64,000 nt of DNA, from contig NZ_BPIM01000001.1 of assembly GCF_026004115.1 (NCBI RefSeq), positions 310,001 to 374,000 on the forward strand, given 5' to 3'. Below the pieces are notes generated by a model. That model ran no database searches, was not told the origin of the DNA, and worked only from the letters and a program-made list of their open reading frames with translations. This DNA is from Meiothermus sp. GTDB lineage: Bacteria > Deinococcota > Deinococci > Deinococcales > Thermaceae. Of this stretch, positions 26,530-34,917 are shown piece after piece. Positions within the stretch are counted from its first letter, which is position 1. The number at the start of each line of letters is the position of its first letter. The translations under genes and the position numbers were made by a program.

Positions 26530-28032
26530 TCAAGCTGGGGCATGGGACATCACAAATCTCAGTGTTTGTCCGGGGCGCATCTGCGCCAGCCTGGGTAAGT
26601 CGGCGGGATGCACCAGGGCCGGCTTGGCATAGCCCCCAAGGCGTCCCCGATCCTGAAGCAGCACGATGGGCTGCCCCTGGGGGGTTATCTGTACCGCTCC
26701 CAGCGGCGTGGCCTCGCTGATCAGCTCGCCGCCCGGCACCTCCGGCCCCGCCAGGCGAAGCCCCATTCGGTCACCCGAGACCAGTTCGTAGGGCGCCGCA
26801 CACAGGGCCCGCATGGCCTCCCGGCTGTACTGCGGCCCCGGCAGCAGGCGAATGCGGTGTGAGGTGAGGGCAGGCTGGGCCAATCCAAAGCCCGCTCGAG
26901 CCTCCCTGGGTTGCGCTACCCCCAGCACATCCCCCGCCCGCAAGGCCCGCCCCACCAGTCCCTTGAGGTCGGTACTGGCGCTCCCCCAGAAACGTTCATT
27001 CTCGAGGCCCCCAGCCAGCGCCAGGTAGCCGCGGGCCCCTTCCCCAGTAAGCCGGAAGCGCAGCAAATCTCCTTTTTGCAGGGCAAAGCTCTGGGCCCCC
27101 ATCACAGGCTCGTGGTTAACCAGCGGCAACATCCCATAGCCCGCAAAGGCCACCACCACCGGCTCGAGCGCGCTTAGCACAGGGCCGCTCAGGGTCAACT
27201 CGAGCAAAGGGGCGTGGGGCGGATTGCCCACCAACCGGTTGGCTACCCCCGCCGAACGTGCATCCAGCACCCCCGAGGCCGCCAGCCCATAGCGTCCCGC
27301 CATCCGCCGCCCCTCATCCAGCACCAGGTCGAGCAGACCCGGCTCCTCGACGCGCAAAACCGGGTATCGCGGCTCAGGGGGCAACAGGGAGCGTTCGGGG
27401 GGTAGGGCTGGGGTGGGGCCCTGGGCGGGCACAAAGCGCACCCAGTCCCCTGCCTCCAGCAAAAACACCCTTTCCCGCTGGGGGTTGTATACCTGAGCCA
27501 GGGCGGTTCCGATCAGATGCCACCCCCCGGGCGAGGGCAGGGGGTAGATGCCGGTCTGGTTTCCCGCTATGGCCACGCTGTGGGCCGGCACCCGTGGGCG
27601 TGGGTTTTTGCGGCGGGGCAGCCGCAGGCGCTCGGGGAGGGGGCCCAAAAATGGAAACCCTGGGGTGAAACCGGTTGCAAATACGCGGTAGAGCGGTTCA
27701 GTGTGCAGCCGGATGACTTCGTCTAACGCCAGACCCGTCTGCTCGGCCACCCAGGGCAGGTCGGGCCCGTCGTACCGCACGGGAATCTCGAGCTGTTTTC
27801 CTGGTTCCAGGTTGGGCAATTCTTCCAGGTATGGCCGCACCCAGCGCTCTACCTGTGCTTTAGATACCCGCTCAGCATCGTACTCGAGGTACACGTTTAC
27901 ATAACCCGGCACTATATCGGTCACCCCAGGCAGCAGGTTGGAAACCAGGGCCTTTGTGAGAGCTAAAAGTCTCGCGTTGGCCTCGAGGTCGAGCTGTTCG
28001 GAGAAAGATAGATAAAAGCCGGTGAGGGTCAT
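26530..28032 (-). CDS. pxpBC: 5-oxoprolinase subunits PxpB-PxpC, fused
   Basis: ATP-dependent 5-oxoproline hydrolysis together with PxpA. The 500 residues join a PxpB (KipI-like) domain, about 1-200 with ATGFTPGFPFLGPLP and the VAIAGNQTGIYPLPSPGGW loop, to a PxpC (KipA-like) domain, about 235-500 with GRYGLAASGVLDARSAGVANRL, GDRMGLRLAGP and PIVLLQDRGRLGGYAKPA. In many bacteria these are separate genes. The ATG at 28032 (MTLTGFYLSFSEQ) is chosen because upstream residues are low-complexity and out of family; no clear ribosome site is seen, so coupling to pxpA 35 bp upstream is likely. Confidence 0.92.
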   Translation of the reverse strand: MTLTGFYLSFSEQLDLEANARLLALTKALVSNLLPGVTDIVPGYVNVYLEYDAERVSKAQVERWVRPYLEELPNLEPGKQLEIPVRYDGPDLPWVAEQTGLALDEVIRLHTEPLYRVFATGFTPGFPFLGPLPERLRLPRRKNPRPRVPAHSVAIAGNQTGIYPLPSPGGWHLIGTALAQVYNPQRERVFLLEAGDWVRFVPAQGPTPALPPERSLLPPEPRYPVLRVEEPGLLDLVLDEGRRMAGRYGLAASGVLDARSAGVANRLVGNPPHAPLLELTLSGPVLSALEPVVVAFAGYGMLPLVNHEPVMGAQSFALQKGDLLRFRLTGEGARGYLALAGGLENERFWGSASTDLKGLVGRALRAGDVLGVAQPREARAGFGLAQPALTSHRIRLLPGPQYSREAMRALCAAPYELVSGDRMGLRLAGPEVPGGELISEATPLGAVQITPQGQPIVLLQDRGRLGGYAKPALVHPADLPRLAQMRPGQTLRFVMSHAPA

Positions 28033-28067
28033 GGACAGCGACGTATCCAGGAGGTGATCCAGGGGCT

Positions 28068-28820
28068 TCAGTAGGTCTGGATGCCTATGCCCTGGGCCTC
28101 CAGGGCTTCCCTGACGGCCCTGGCTATCCCCACTGCGTTGGGGTTGTCTCCGTGAATGCACAGGGTCTGGGCCCGTACCTCGACCCAACCGCCGTCCACT
28201 GCCTCCACCCGGCCCTCCACCACCATCTGCACGGCCCGGCGGGCAGCCAGCTCAGGCGAATGAATCCAGGCGCCCGGGGTGCCCCGGGGGGCCAGGCGAC
28301 CATCGGAGGCATAACCCCGCTCAGGAAAGGCCTCCGCAACGGTACGAAGCCCCAGCTTCTGGGCCTCGGCCTCCAGCGGCGTGTTGGGCAATACCACCAG
28401 GGGTATCTGGGGGTCAAAGTCTCGGGCGGCCTCGGCGATGGCCCTTGCGGTCCCGGGGTCTTTGGTGGCCCGGTTGTAGAGGGCGCCGTGGGCCTTGATG
28501 TGGTGTAGGGGCATCTGCGCCAGCTTCAAGAAAGCCCAGAGGGCCCCCACCTGGTAGAGCACATCGGCGTACACCTCCTCGGGCGTGGCGGCCATCTCCC
28601 GCCGCCCAAACCCCACCAGGTCTGGAAAACCTGGGTGCGCCCCCACGGCCACCCCGGTCTGCCGAGCGAGCTCGAGGGTGCGCTTTATGGTCAGAGGGTC
28701 GCCCGCATGAAACCCGCAGGCCACGTTTACTGAGCTAATCAGGGGGAAGAGTTCTTCATCCCGACCTAGCGTCCAGTTGCCAAACGATTCACCGGCATCG
28801 GCGTTCAAGTCTATTTGCAT
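28068..28820 (-). CDS. pxpA: 5-oxoprolinase subunit PxpA (LamB/YcsF family)
   Basis: Metal-independent TIM-barrel-like subunit of 5-oxoprolinase. The 250 residues begin MQIDLNADAGESFGNWTLG, the exact family signature, followed by VNVACGFHAGDPLTIKRTLELA and VGAHPGFPDLVGFGRREM. It lies upstream of pxpBC on the same strand and downstream of the TRAP transporter genes, with a 177-bp gap to dctM that contains a GGGGC/GCCCC hairpin. Confidence 0.96.
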   Translation of the reverse strand: MQIDLNADAGESFGNWTLGRDEELFPLISSVNVACGFHAGDPLTIKRTLELARQTGVAVGAHPGFPDLVGFGRREMAATPEEVYADVLYQVGALWAFLKLAQMPLHHIKAHGALYNRATKDPGTARAIAEAARDFDPQIPLVVLPNTPLEAEAQKLGLRTVAEAFPERGYASDGRLAPRGTPGAWIHSPELAARRAVQMVVEGRVEAVDGGWVEVRAQTLCIHGDNPNAVGIARAVREALEAQGIGIQTY

Positions 28821-28997
28821 ATCACCTCACGGATGGCCGAACGCCCAATGGCTTTCTGTGGTGTAGAAGAGATACCGCTTTCATCTGAGGTGTTCAGGCG
28901 CCCAGGGTCCAAAAACCATACCCTCTTAATTGGCGGGGCCATTGGCTGTTGCCCCAATATTAAACTTTCACCTTTAGCCTACAGTTCCCTTTAGCCA

Positions 28998-30302
28998 TCA
29001 ACCCCCAGTCATGGTGCGGGGAAGCCAGGTCACAATATCCGGGAACACCGTGATCAGGGCCGCCGCCAGCAGCAGCATGAACAAAAAAGGCAAAGCCGAG
29101 CGGGCAATGGTAAAGATATCCCGCCCCGAAAGACCCTGCAACACAAATAGATTGAAGCCGACCGGGGGGGTAATCTGGGCCAGCTCCACCGCGATCACCA
29201 AAAAGATACCAAACCACAACAGGTCAATCCCCACCGCCTTGGCCAGCGGCAGAATCACCGAGGTGGTCAGCACAATGATGGAGATGCCGTCCAGAAAGGC
29301 TCCAAGCACCAAGAACAGCAGCATGAGCACGGCCAGCAAGGCGTATTTGGAAAGCCCCAGCTCGCCCACCCAGGCCGCCAAAGCCGCCGGGATGCCGGTA
29401 AAACCCATAGCAATCGAGAGCACCGCCGCCCCGGCCAGAATAAAACCAATCATGCTGCTGGTACGTACCGCGCCCATCAGGCTATCCAGCAAACCCTGCC
29501 AGCTCAGGCTGCGCGACCAGAAGGCAATGAGGAGGGATCCCAACACCCCCAGGCTGGCCGCCTCGGTAGGCGTGGCCACGCCGGTATAGATCGATCCGAT
29601 TACCGCTACCATCAAAAGCAGCACCGGCATTATTTTGAGTAGCCCATACAGACGCCGCCCAAGGGGCATCGGCGGCTCGGGCGGGGGCATCTTCTGGGCG
29701 TTGAGTAGCCCCGCCAGCATCACCCAGCCCATGAACAAAAGCATTACCAGAAGGCCCGGCAGCAACCCTGCGATGAAAAGCCGGGCCACCGAGACTTCGG
29801 CAGCCACGCCGTAAACAATCATCATCACCGAGGGGGGAATCAGCAGACCCAGGGTGCCCGAACCGGCCAGCGAGCCCAGCACCAGCCGCTCGGGATAGCC
29901 CCGCCGCAAGAGCTCCGGCAGGGCAATCTTGCCCACGGTGGCGGTGGTGGCTGCCGAGGAGCCGATCACCGCAGCAAAGATGCCCGAGGCCAGCACGTTG
30001 ATGTGCAGCAGGCGGCCCGGGATGCTGCGCAGCCAGGGGGAAAGCCCCTCGAACAGGTCGGCAGCCAGGCGGGTGCGATAGAGAATCTCCCCCATCCAGA
30101 TGAACATCGGCAACGCCGCTAGCGACCAGCTCGAGACCGACGTCCACAAACTGCTCGCCACACTGGCTCCCGGGGGGGTGTTGGTGAAAAACTGCAAGCC
30201 CACCCAGCCCACCCCCAGCAGGGCCAGGGCAATCCAGACCCCACTGCCCAGGAACAAGAGCAGCAAAAGCACCAAAAAAAGCGCCACCTGGGTTAACTCC
30301 AC
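28998..30302 (-). CDS. dctM: TRAP transporter large permease (DctM type)
   Basis: Membrane subunit that carries substrate and sodium in tripartite ATP-independent periplasmic transporters. The 434 residues form about 12 hydrophobic helices, with the family stretches GSSAATTATVGKIALPELLRRGYP and GSGTLGLLIPPSVMMIVYG, and APVGFNLFV-like ITPPVGFNLFVLQGLSG near the C-terminus. It starts 3 bp after dctQ. The operon context suggests 5-oxoproline as substrate (inference). Confidence 0.95.
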   Translation of the reverse strand: MELTQVALFLVLLLLLFLGSGVWIALALLGVGWVGLQFFTNTPPGASVASSLWTSVSSWSLAALPMFIWMGEILYRTRLAADLFEGLSPWLRSIPGRLLHINVLASGIFAAVIGSSAATTATVGKIALPELLRRGYPERLVLGSLAGSGTLGLLIPPSVMMIVYGVAAEVSVARLFIAGLLPGLLVMLLFMGWVMLAGLLNAQKMPPPEPPMPLGRRLYGLLKIMPVLLLMVAVIGSIYTGVATPTEAASLGVLGSLLIAFWSRSLSWQGLLDSLMGAVRTSSMIGFILAGAAVLSIAMGFTGIPAALAAWVGELGLSKYALLAVLMLLFLVLGAFLDGISIIVLTTSVILPLAKAVGIDLLWFGIFLVIAVELAQITPPVGFNLFVLQGLSGRDIFTIARSALPFLFMLLLAAALITVFPDIVTWLPRTMTGG

Positions 30303-30305
30303 TGG

Positions 30306-30812
30306 CTACTCCTGTCCCCCACCCTCAGCAAGATAGCTGGGGAGCTCTCCTCTGAGCAAAGCCCCCAGGCTATCGACCAGCGCGATGGTAAATATGGTCA
30401 GACCCACCGCCAGAAAGCTCTGCGGTATCCAGATGGGCAGGGGCAACAGTCCCGGGGCCAGGTCGCCATAGCGGTAGGAATCCAGCACCAACCGCCAGAG
30501 TTGCAGCGTGGCGTAGCCCGAGGCCAGCAGGGAAAATGCGCTTACAAAAAGCTCGAGCGCCCGCCGCACCCTGCCCTGAAGCCGCCGCACCAGCACCCCC
30601 ACCCGGATGTGCGCCCCCGCCCGCAGGGTGGGGGCCAGGGCCAGGAACACCGCCCCGGCCATGGCAAAGCCCGACAGTTCGTTGGCCGACGGGATAGCCA
30701 CCCCAAGCTGCCGACCCACAACCTGGCCCAGGATTAGCAGGAAGATAAAGACCACCAGCAGCCCCGCCAGAAGGCTCGAAAAGCGGTACAGACCTTCCAA
30801 AAAACTTCGCAT
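30306..30812 (-). CDS. dctQ: TRAP transporter small permease (DctQ type)
   Basis: Small membrane subunit that joins DctM. The 168 residues contain four transmembrane helices, with the conserved FAMAGAVFLALAPTLRAGAHIRVGVL region (residues split across helix 2 and its loop) typical of DctQ. It sits between dctP and dctM in the usual order. Confidence 0.92.
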   Translation of the reverse strand: MRSFLEGLYRFSSLLAGLLVVFIFLLILGQVVGRQLGVAIPSANELSGFAMAGAVFLALAPTLRAGAHIRVGVLVRRLQGRVRRALELFVSAFSLLASGYATLQLWRLVLDSYRYGDLAPGLLPLPIWIPQSFLAVGLTIFTIALVDSLGALLRGELPSYLAEGGGQE

Positions 30813-30890
30813 AAGGCCCTCTCAGCACAAGGGGCGGGTAGCCTGGAGCCCGCGAAACCGACACAAGCCACGGGCCACTCGCCCCGGGCT

Positions 30891-31853
30891 TTATCTACCC
30901 AGGTAGGCCCGGTAGATGTTGACCCCGGTCGCCCCGGCCCGCCGTAGCCACTCATTGGTCATGGTCTGGCCCACCTTTTTGAGGTCGGCTACCAGTTGCG
31001 GGCCGGGCTGCAAAACCTGCATACCCCGCTGGGCCAGGATGGCGCTCTTGCTAGCGGCTTCCTGCTGGCTGGCCTGCCAGCCGCGCTGCTCGGCCCGGCG
31101 GGCTGCTGCCAGCACCGCTTCGCGGTCGGCCTGGCTCAGGCTGTCCAGGGCCCGCCGGCTCACAATGACCATGTTCTTGGGAATCCAGGCCCTGAGGTCG
31201 TAGAAGTAGCGGGTGAAGTCCCAGGCCTGGCTATCCACACCGGTAGAGGGGGAAGTGATCATGGCTGCCACAATGCCGGTGGCAAAGGCCTGAGGAATAT
31301 CGGCGGCCTCAACCTGGGTGGGAATCATGCCGGTGAGCTCGGCGATGCGGGCGGTAGCCGGGTTGAAAGCCCGGAAGCGGATACCCTTCAGGTCGGCTAC
31401 GCTATTAACCGGCTGCTTGGTGTAGAGGCCCTGCCCCGGCCAGGGCACCGAGAACAGCAGGGTCATGCCCCGGCGGTTGAGCCAGTTTTCGATCTCGGGC
31501 CGGGAGACCCGGTAGAGCCGCTGGGCGTCGTCGTAGCTGCCAACTAGGAAGGGAATCGAGTCCAGGGCAAACACCGGGTTCTCGTTGGCCAGGAGCGAGA
31601 TCAACACCTCGCCTATCTGAATCTGGCCGCCCCGCACCCCAGGCAGAATCTGGGGGTGGGGCAGCAACGAACCCCCGCTGTTCACGCGGATGATCAGACG
31701 GCCCTGGGTGGCGGTCTCTACCTCCTTGGCGAACTCACGGATGTTGATGGTGTGGAAGTTGCCATCGGGGTAGGGGGTGGCCATGGTCCACTGGGTCTGG
31801 GCCAGGGCTGCGCTCAGGGTCAGGCTTGCCAAGAGTCCAACGAGTTTGTGCAT
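30891..31853 (-). CDS. dctP: TRAP transporter solute-binding protein (DctP type)
   Basis: Extracytoplasmic receptor of the TRAP system. The signal peptide is MHKLVGLLASLTLSAALA. The mature part of about 300 residues shows the family pattern of a VRGGQIQIGEV loop, the helix FALDSIPFLVGSYDDAQRLY, and the ligand-binding arginine region DLKGIRFRAFNPATARIAEL. A TRAP receptor binding pyroglutamate is known in Bordetella; the gene's place between iclR and 5-oxoprolinase genes suggests the same ligand here. Confidence 0.93.
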   Translation of the reverse strand: MHKLVGLLASLTLSAALAQTQWTMATPYPDGNFHTINIREFAKEVETATQGRLIIRVNSGGSLLPHPQILPGVRGGQIQIGEVLISLLANENPVFALDSIPFLVGSYDDAQRLYRVSRPEIENWLNRRGMTLLFSVPWPGQGLYTKQPVNSVADLKGIRFRAFNPATARIAELTGMIPTQVEAADIPQAFATGIVAAMITSPSTGVDSQAWDFTRYFYDLRAWIPKNMVIVSRRALDSLSQADREAVLAAARRAEQRGWQASQQEAASKSAILAQRGMQVLQPGPQLVADLKKVGQTMTNEWLRRAGATGVNIYRAYLGR

Positions 31854-31863
31854 ACTTCCTCCT

Positions 31864-32679
31864 TTATGGCCGAACTGCCAGAAGCGACGACAGAAAACCC
31901 TCGAGGTCGGCCTGCCAGGGCCCTACGAACCCAAGCTTTTCCGATATTTCCCGGGCCGATTGACTCAAGGCTTGCAGGTAACCATAGAGCATTTTTGGGT
32001 CGCGGTGGTGGGCTTCTGCTCCGGCCAGGCTCAAGGCCGCCAGCACCTCGCCCTCGGGGCCCCGGATGGGGACGGCCAGCTCAGCAGAGTGGGGCTCGAG
32101 CTCCCCAAAGCTCACGGCAAACCCGGTTTTGCGAGTCTGATTGAGCAATTCTTGCAAATGCTGCAGGGCTACCGGTGTGGCCGGGGTGTAGCGCCTACGC
32201 TCACTCTGGAAGATGCCCTCCTGCACTGTATTTGGGGCAAAGGCCAGCAAAAGCCGGGTGGAGGCCCCAGCGTACAAGGGCGCCCGCCGCCCCGGGGCAA
32301 TATAGAGGCGTATCCTCGAGCGGGCTTCCACCACCTCGAGGTAGACCCCCTCCAGCCCGTCCCGCACCACCCACTGCACCGACTGGCCTGTGGCGTCGCG
32401 CAGGGCCTGCATGAAGGGCAGGGCCACCTGACGGGCCGGGTAGGCCGCCTTGACCAGGGTACCCAGTTGCAACAGCCTTGTCCCCAGGCGGTAGCGGTCG
32501 TTTTCGCGCACCAGCAAGCCATGCTGCTCGAGCGCCCGCAGACTGCGCAGGCAGGTGGCCTTGGGCCAGCCGCTCGCCCGGGCCAGCTCCGAAAGGCCCC
32601 AGTAGGGGCGTTCCTCGCTGAAAAACCCCAGCAAGTACAGGGGGCGCTCGAGGGTGGGAATGGCTTCAAGTGGTTTCAT
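31864..32679 (-). CDS. IclR-family transcriptional regulator
   Basis: Regulator of the downstream transport and 5-oxoproline genes. The 271 residues from the ATG at 32679 have an N-terminal winged helix (about 1-70, with GLSELARASGWPKATCLRSLRAL as recognition region) and a C-terminal effector-binding domain (about 80-250). A longer frame exists upstream but would run through the operator. The start codon is itself inside the first of two 13-bp palindromic sites (32675-32687 and 32695-32707), which argues for autoregulation. Confidence 0.93.
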   Translation of the reverse strand: MKPLEAIPTLERPLYLLGFFSEERPYWGLSELARASGWPKATCLRSLRALEQHGLLVRENDRYRLGTRLLQLGTLVKAAYPARQVALPFMQALRDATGQSVQWVVRDGLEGVYLEVVEARSRIRLYIAPGRRAPLYAGASTRLLLAFAPNTVQEGIFQSERRRYTPATPVALQHLQELLNQTRKTGFAVSFGELEPHSAELAVPIRGPEGEVLAALSLAGAEAHHRDPKMLYGYLQALSQSAREISEKLGFVGPWQADLEGFLSSLLAVRP

Positions 32680-32707
32680 TGAATGAACCGCCTGTTTATT
32701 GAATGAA
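32675..32707 (-). promoter_or_regulatory. Twin palindromic operator of the iclR-TRAP-pxp operon
   Basis: TTCATTGAATGAA (32675-32687) is a perfect odd palindrome, and TTTATTGAATGAA (32695-32707) differs by one base. The two start exactly 20 bp apart, about two helical turns, so two dimers would bind on the same DNA face. The first overlaps the iclR start codon. Binding by the encoded IclR protein is inferred. Confidence 0.7.
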
Positions 32708-32799
32708 CCTGCTGGCAAAACACTACGACCCGCTCCCCCCAACTGTCAAGGGGGGATGCTCGCTCGAGATCTAAAGCCCAGAGGCACTCGGCCAGATGC

Positions 32800-33777
32800 T
32801 TACCAGCCCAGCACCATGGCGAACATTAAGGGCGCTACAATCGAAGCATCCGACTCGATGATGAACTTAGGGGTGTCGGCGGCCAGCTTGCCCCAGGTGA
32901 TTTTCTCGTTGGGCACGGCCCCCGAGTACGAACCATAGCTGGTCGTGGAGTCGGAGATTTGGCAGAAGTAGCCCCACACCGGAATATCTGGGCGCTGCAT
33001 ATCCTGGTGCAGCATGGGCACCACACAGATGGGGAAGTCGCCCGCAATGCCCCCGCCAATCTGGAAGAAGCCGATGGAATGGCGGGCGCTGGTCTCAAGG
33101 TACCAGTTGGCCAGTTCCATCATGTACTCGATGCCGGTTCGCACCGTGTGCACGTTCTTGATTTCGCCATTCAGGCAGTGTCCGGCATACATGTTGCCCG
33201 TAGTGGAGTCTTCCCAACCGGGTACCACGATGGGCAGGTTCTTCTCGGCAGCGGCCATCATCCAGCTATCCTTGGGGTCAATCTGGTAGTAGCGCTCGAG
33301 CTTCCCCGAGCGAATAATGCGGTACAAAAACTCGTGCGGAAAGTAGCGCTCCCCGGCCCGGTCAGCGGCCTCCCATTCCTCCAACAAGGCCGCCTCGAGC
33401 CGTCGCATGGCTTCCATCTCGGGAATGCAGGTGTCGGTCACACGGTTGAGGTGTCTTTCCAGCAAGCGCTGCTCATCCAGAGCGGTTAGCTCACGCCAGT
33501 TGGGGATGCGCTCATAGTGGTGGTGGGCCACCAGGTTAAACAGGTCTTCCTCCAGGTTGGCCCCGGTGCAGCTAATGGCGTGTACCTTGTCCTGGCGGAT
33601 CATCTCGGCCAGCGAGATACCCAGCTCGGCGGTGCTCATAGCCCCCGCCAGCGTGACCATCATCACCCCACCTTGCTCGAGGTGGGCCCGGTAGGCCTCG
33701 GCGGCGTCCACCAACGAGGCCGCGTTAAAGTGACGGAAATGGTGCTTGAGGAAGTTTGAAATCTCGCCGTTTGCCAC
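32800..33777 (-). CDS. Deoxyhypusine synthase-like protein
   Basis: NAD-dependent aminobutyl transferase fold. The 325 residues include the SCTGANLEEDLFNLVAHHHY and GGGIAGDFPICVVPML regions and the catalytic-lysine motif ITWGKL (Lys 297), as in deoxyhypusine synthase. Bacteria have no hypusinated factor, so family members usually act in polyamine synthesis, for example homospermidine formation; Thermales are rich in unusual polyamines. The GTG at 33777 is chosen because GGAGG lies 6 nt upstream. The exact substrate cannot be told. Confidence 0.88.
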   Translation of the reverse strand: MANGEISNFLKHHFRHFNAASLVDAAEAYRAHLEQGGVMMVTLAGAMSTAELGISLAEMIRQDKVHAISCTGANLEEDLFNLVAHHHYERIPNWRELTALDEQRLLERHLNRVTDTCIPEMEAMRRLEAALLEEWEAADRAGERYFPHEFLYRIIRSGKLERYYQIDPKDSWMMAAAEKNLPIVVPGWEDSTTGNMYAGHCLNGEIKNVHTVRTGIEYMMELANWYLETSARHSIGFFQIGGGIAGDFPICVVPMLHQDMQRPDIPVWGYFCQISDSTTSYGSYSGAVPNEKITWGKLAADTPKFIIESDASIVAPLMFAMVLGW

Positions 33778-33939
33778 CTGGATACCTCCCAACTCGCGGG
33801 GTGGGCGAAAGTGGCTCCCCCCTTCGGCCTGCGCAGCACACCTGCCGAACGCCGGAATACCGCAGGCCCTGTGGCCTGCCTTGCTCCGCCTGCAAGTGTA
33901 CTCGAGTCCAGCGCGAATTCAAGACCTGGGAGGCCTTAG

Positions 33940-34054
33940 TGCACCGGTAACTTGCTTTGCGGTGCGTTTTGCAGCGCGTTGATTGCCCAAAATTGCAATG
34001 TGCGGCCATTTGCAGGGGACAGTAGTGCATACCGGGTTCTTGGTTATCAGACCA
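33940..34054 (+). repeat. Element A, copy A1 (MITE-like)
   Basis: 115-bp member of the A repeat family, starting TGCACCGGTAAC and ending in GACCA. It is flanked on both sides by CTTAG (33935-33939 and 34055-34059), the pattern of a target duplication. Internal sequence matches copies A3 and A4. Fragment B6 follows 42 bp later. Confidence 0.75.
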
Positions 34055-34100
34055 CTTAGCGGCACCCTGTAGCGCTTCTCGAGAACCTCTCCAGTCGGTC

Positions 34101-34143
34101 GTAGTTCGCCACTGTTCAGTGACGAATTAACCGAATCTGGTAT
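34101..34143 (-). repeat. Element B fragment (B6)
   Basis: A diverged end of the B family in reverse orientation: AGTTCGCC, a non-matching loop, then AACCGAATCTGGTAT, which is the B terminus. The rest of the element is missing. It lies between element A1 and the globin gene. The 448-bp gap between 33778 and 34225 holds only these two repeats. Confidence 0.6.
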
Positions 34144-34225
34144 TGGGGGAGAGCTGTCATAACCTGGGCTCAATGGGGGCTTTGCTCACTACCGCCGGGC
34201 CGTTCTATGGCCTAAGGTTAGGTCT

Positions 34226-34639
34226 GTGAACGACATAGCCTCCAGAGCCGACCTCGCCGTAGTGATAGACAGCTTCTATGCCAAAGCCCTTCAGGACGAA
34301 CAAATTGGCTACTTATTTGAGGGCCTGGACTTGATGAACCACCTGCCTGTCATCCACGACTTCTGGGAGAACATCCTGTGGCATACCGGCGCCTACAGGG
34401 GCGGCATGATGTACAAGCATCTGCTGCTGAACGCCCGCAAACCGCTCAGGCTCGAGCACTTCCAGCGCTGGCTCGAGCTCTTCACCCAAACCATAGACGA
34501 GCACTACGCGGGCCCCAACGCCCAGACCATGAAGCAGTTCGCCTACTCAATTGCCAACACCATGTACAGCCGTATCTCCCAGCAGAATGCCATCCCGCTG
34601 GGCGTTCAGAAAAGCCCTGCCAATCCCTCGACTGGGTAA
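34226..34639 (+). CDS. Truncated haemoglobin, group III
   Basis: Small haem protein of the 2-on-2 globin fold. The 137 residues carry the group III features: the N-terminal helix with DSFYAKAL, the LFEG and HLPVIHDFWENILWHTGAY region, and the proximal histidine in LEHFQRWLELF. Roles in oxygen or nitric oxide chemistry are known in the family; none is indicated here. The GTG start lies 7 nt after a TAAGGT box (34213-34218). Confidence 0.9.
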   Translation: MNDIASRADLAVVIDSFYAKALQDEQIGYLFEGLDLMNHLPVIHDFWENILWHTGAYRGGMMYKHLLLNARKPLRLEHFQRWLELFTQTIDEHYAGPNAQTMKQFAYSIANTMYSRISQQNAIPLGVQKSPANPSTG

Positions 34640-34692
34640 ATGCTTTGCTGTGGCTTTTGGCTGTCAGTTAGTCGGCTTTCAGCACAATGTAG

Positions 34693-34914
34693 TTAGCGAG
34701 GCCAGCGTAGCAGCAGGTTCAGGAGTAAGCTCAACCCCAAGCTGACCAACAACATCGAAGTAAGGGGAAAGTAAAAGCGGAATCCCTCACGTTCGATGCG
34801 AATATCGCCCGGCAAGCGACCAAACCAGCTCAAAAGCCAGGGGGCATACAGCCAGATCAGGCCCCAGACCACCAACAACAGGCCCAGCACCAACAGAAGG
34901 CGCCCGGTGTCCAC
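34693..34914 (-). CDS. DUF2905 family membrane protein
   Basis: A 73-residue protein with two transmembrane helices separated by the conserved loop WFGRLPGDIRIEREGFRFYFPLTS (residues split by the loop). The GTG start at 34914 is 3 bp below the stop of era, so the two are probably translated together. Function unknown. Confidence 0.9.
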   Translation of the reverse strand: MDTGRLLLVLGLLLVVWGLIWLYAPWLLSWFGRLPGDIRIEREGFRFYFPLTSMLLVSLGLSLLLNLLLRWPR

Positions 34915-34917
34915 CCT

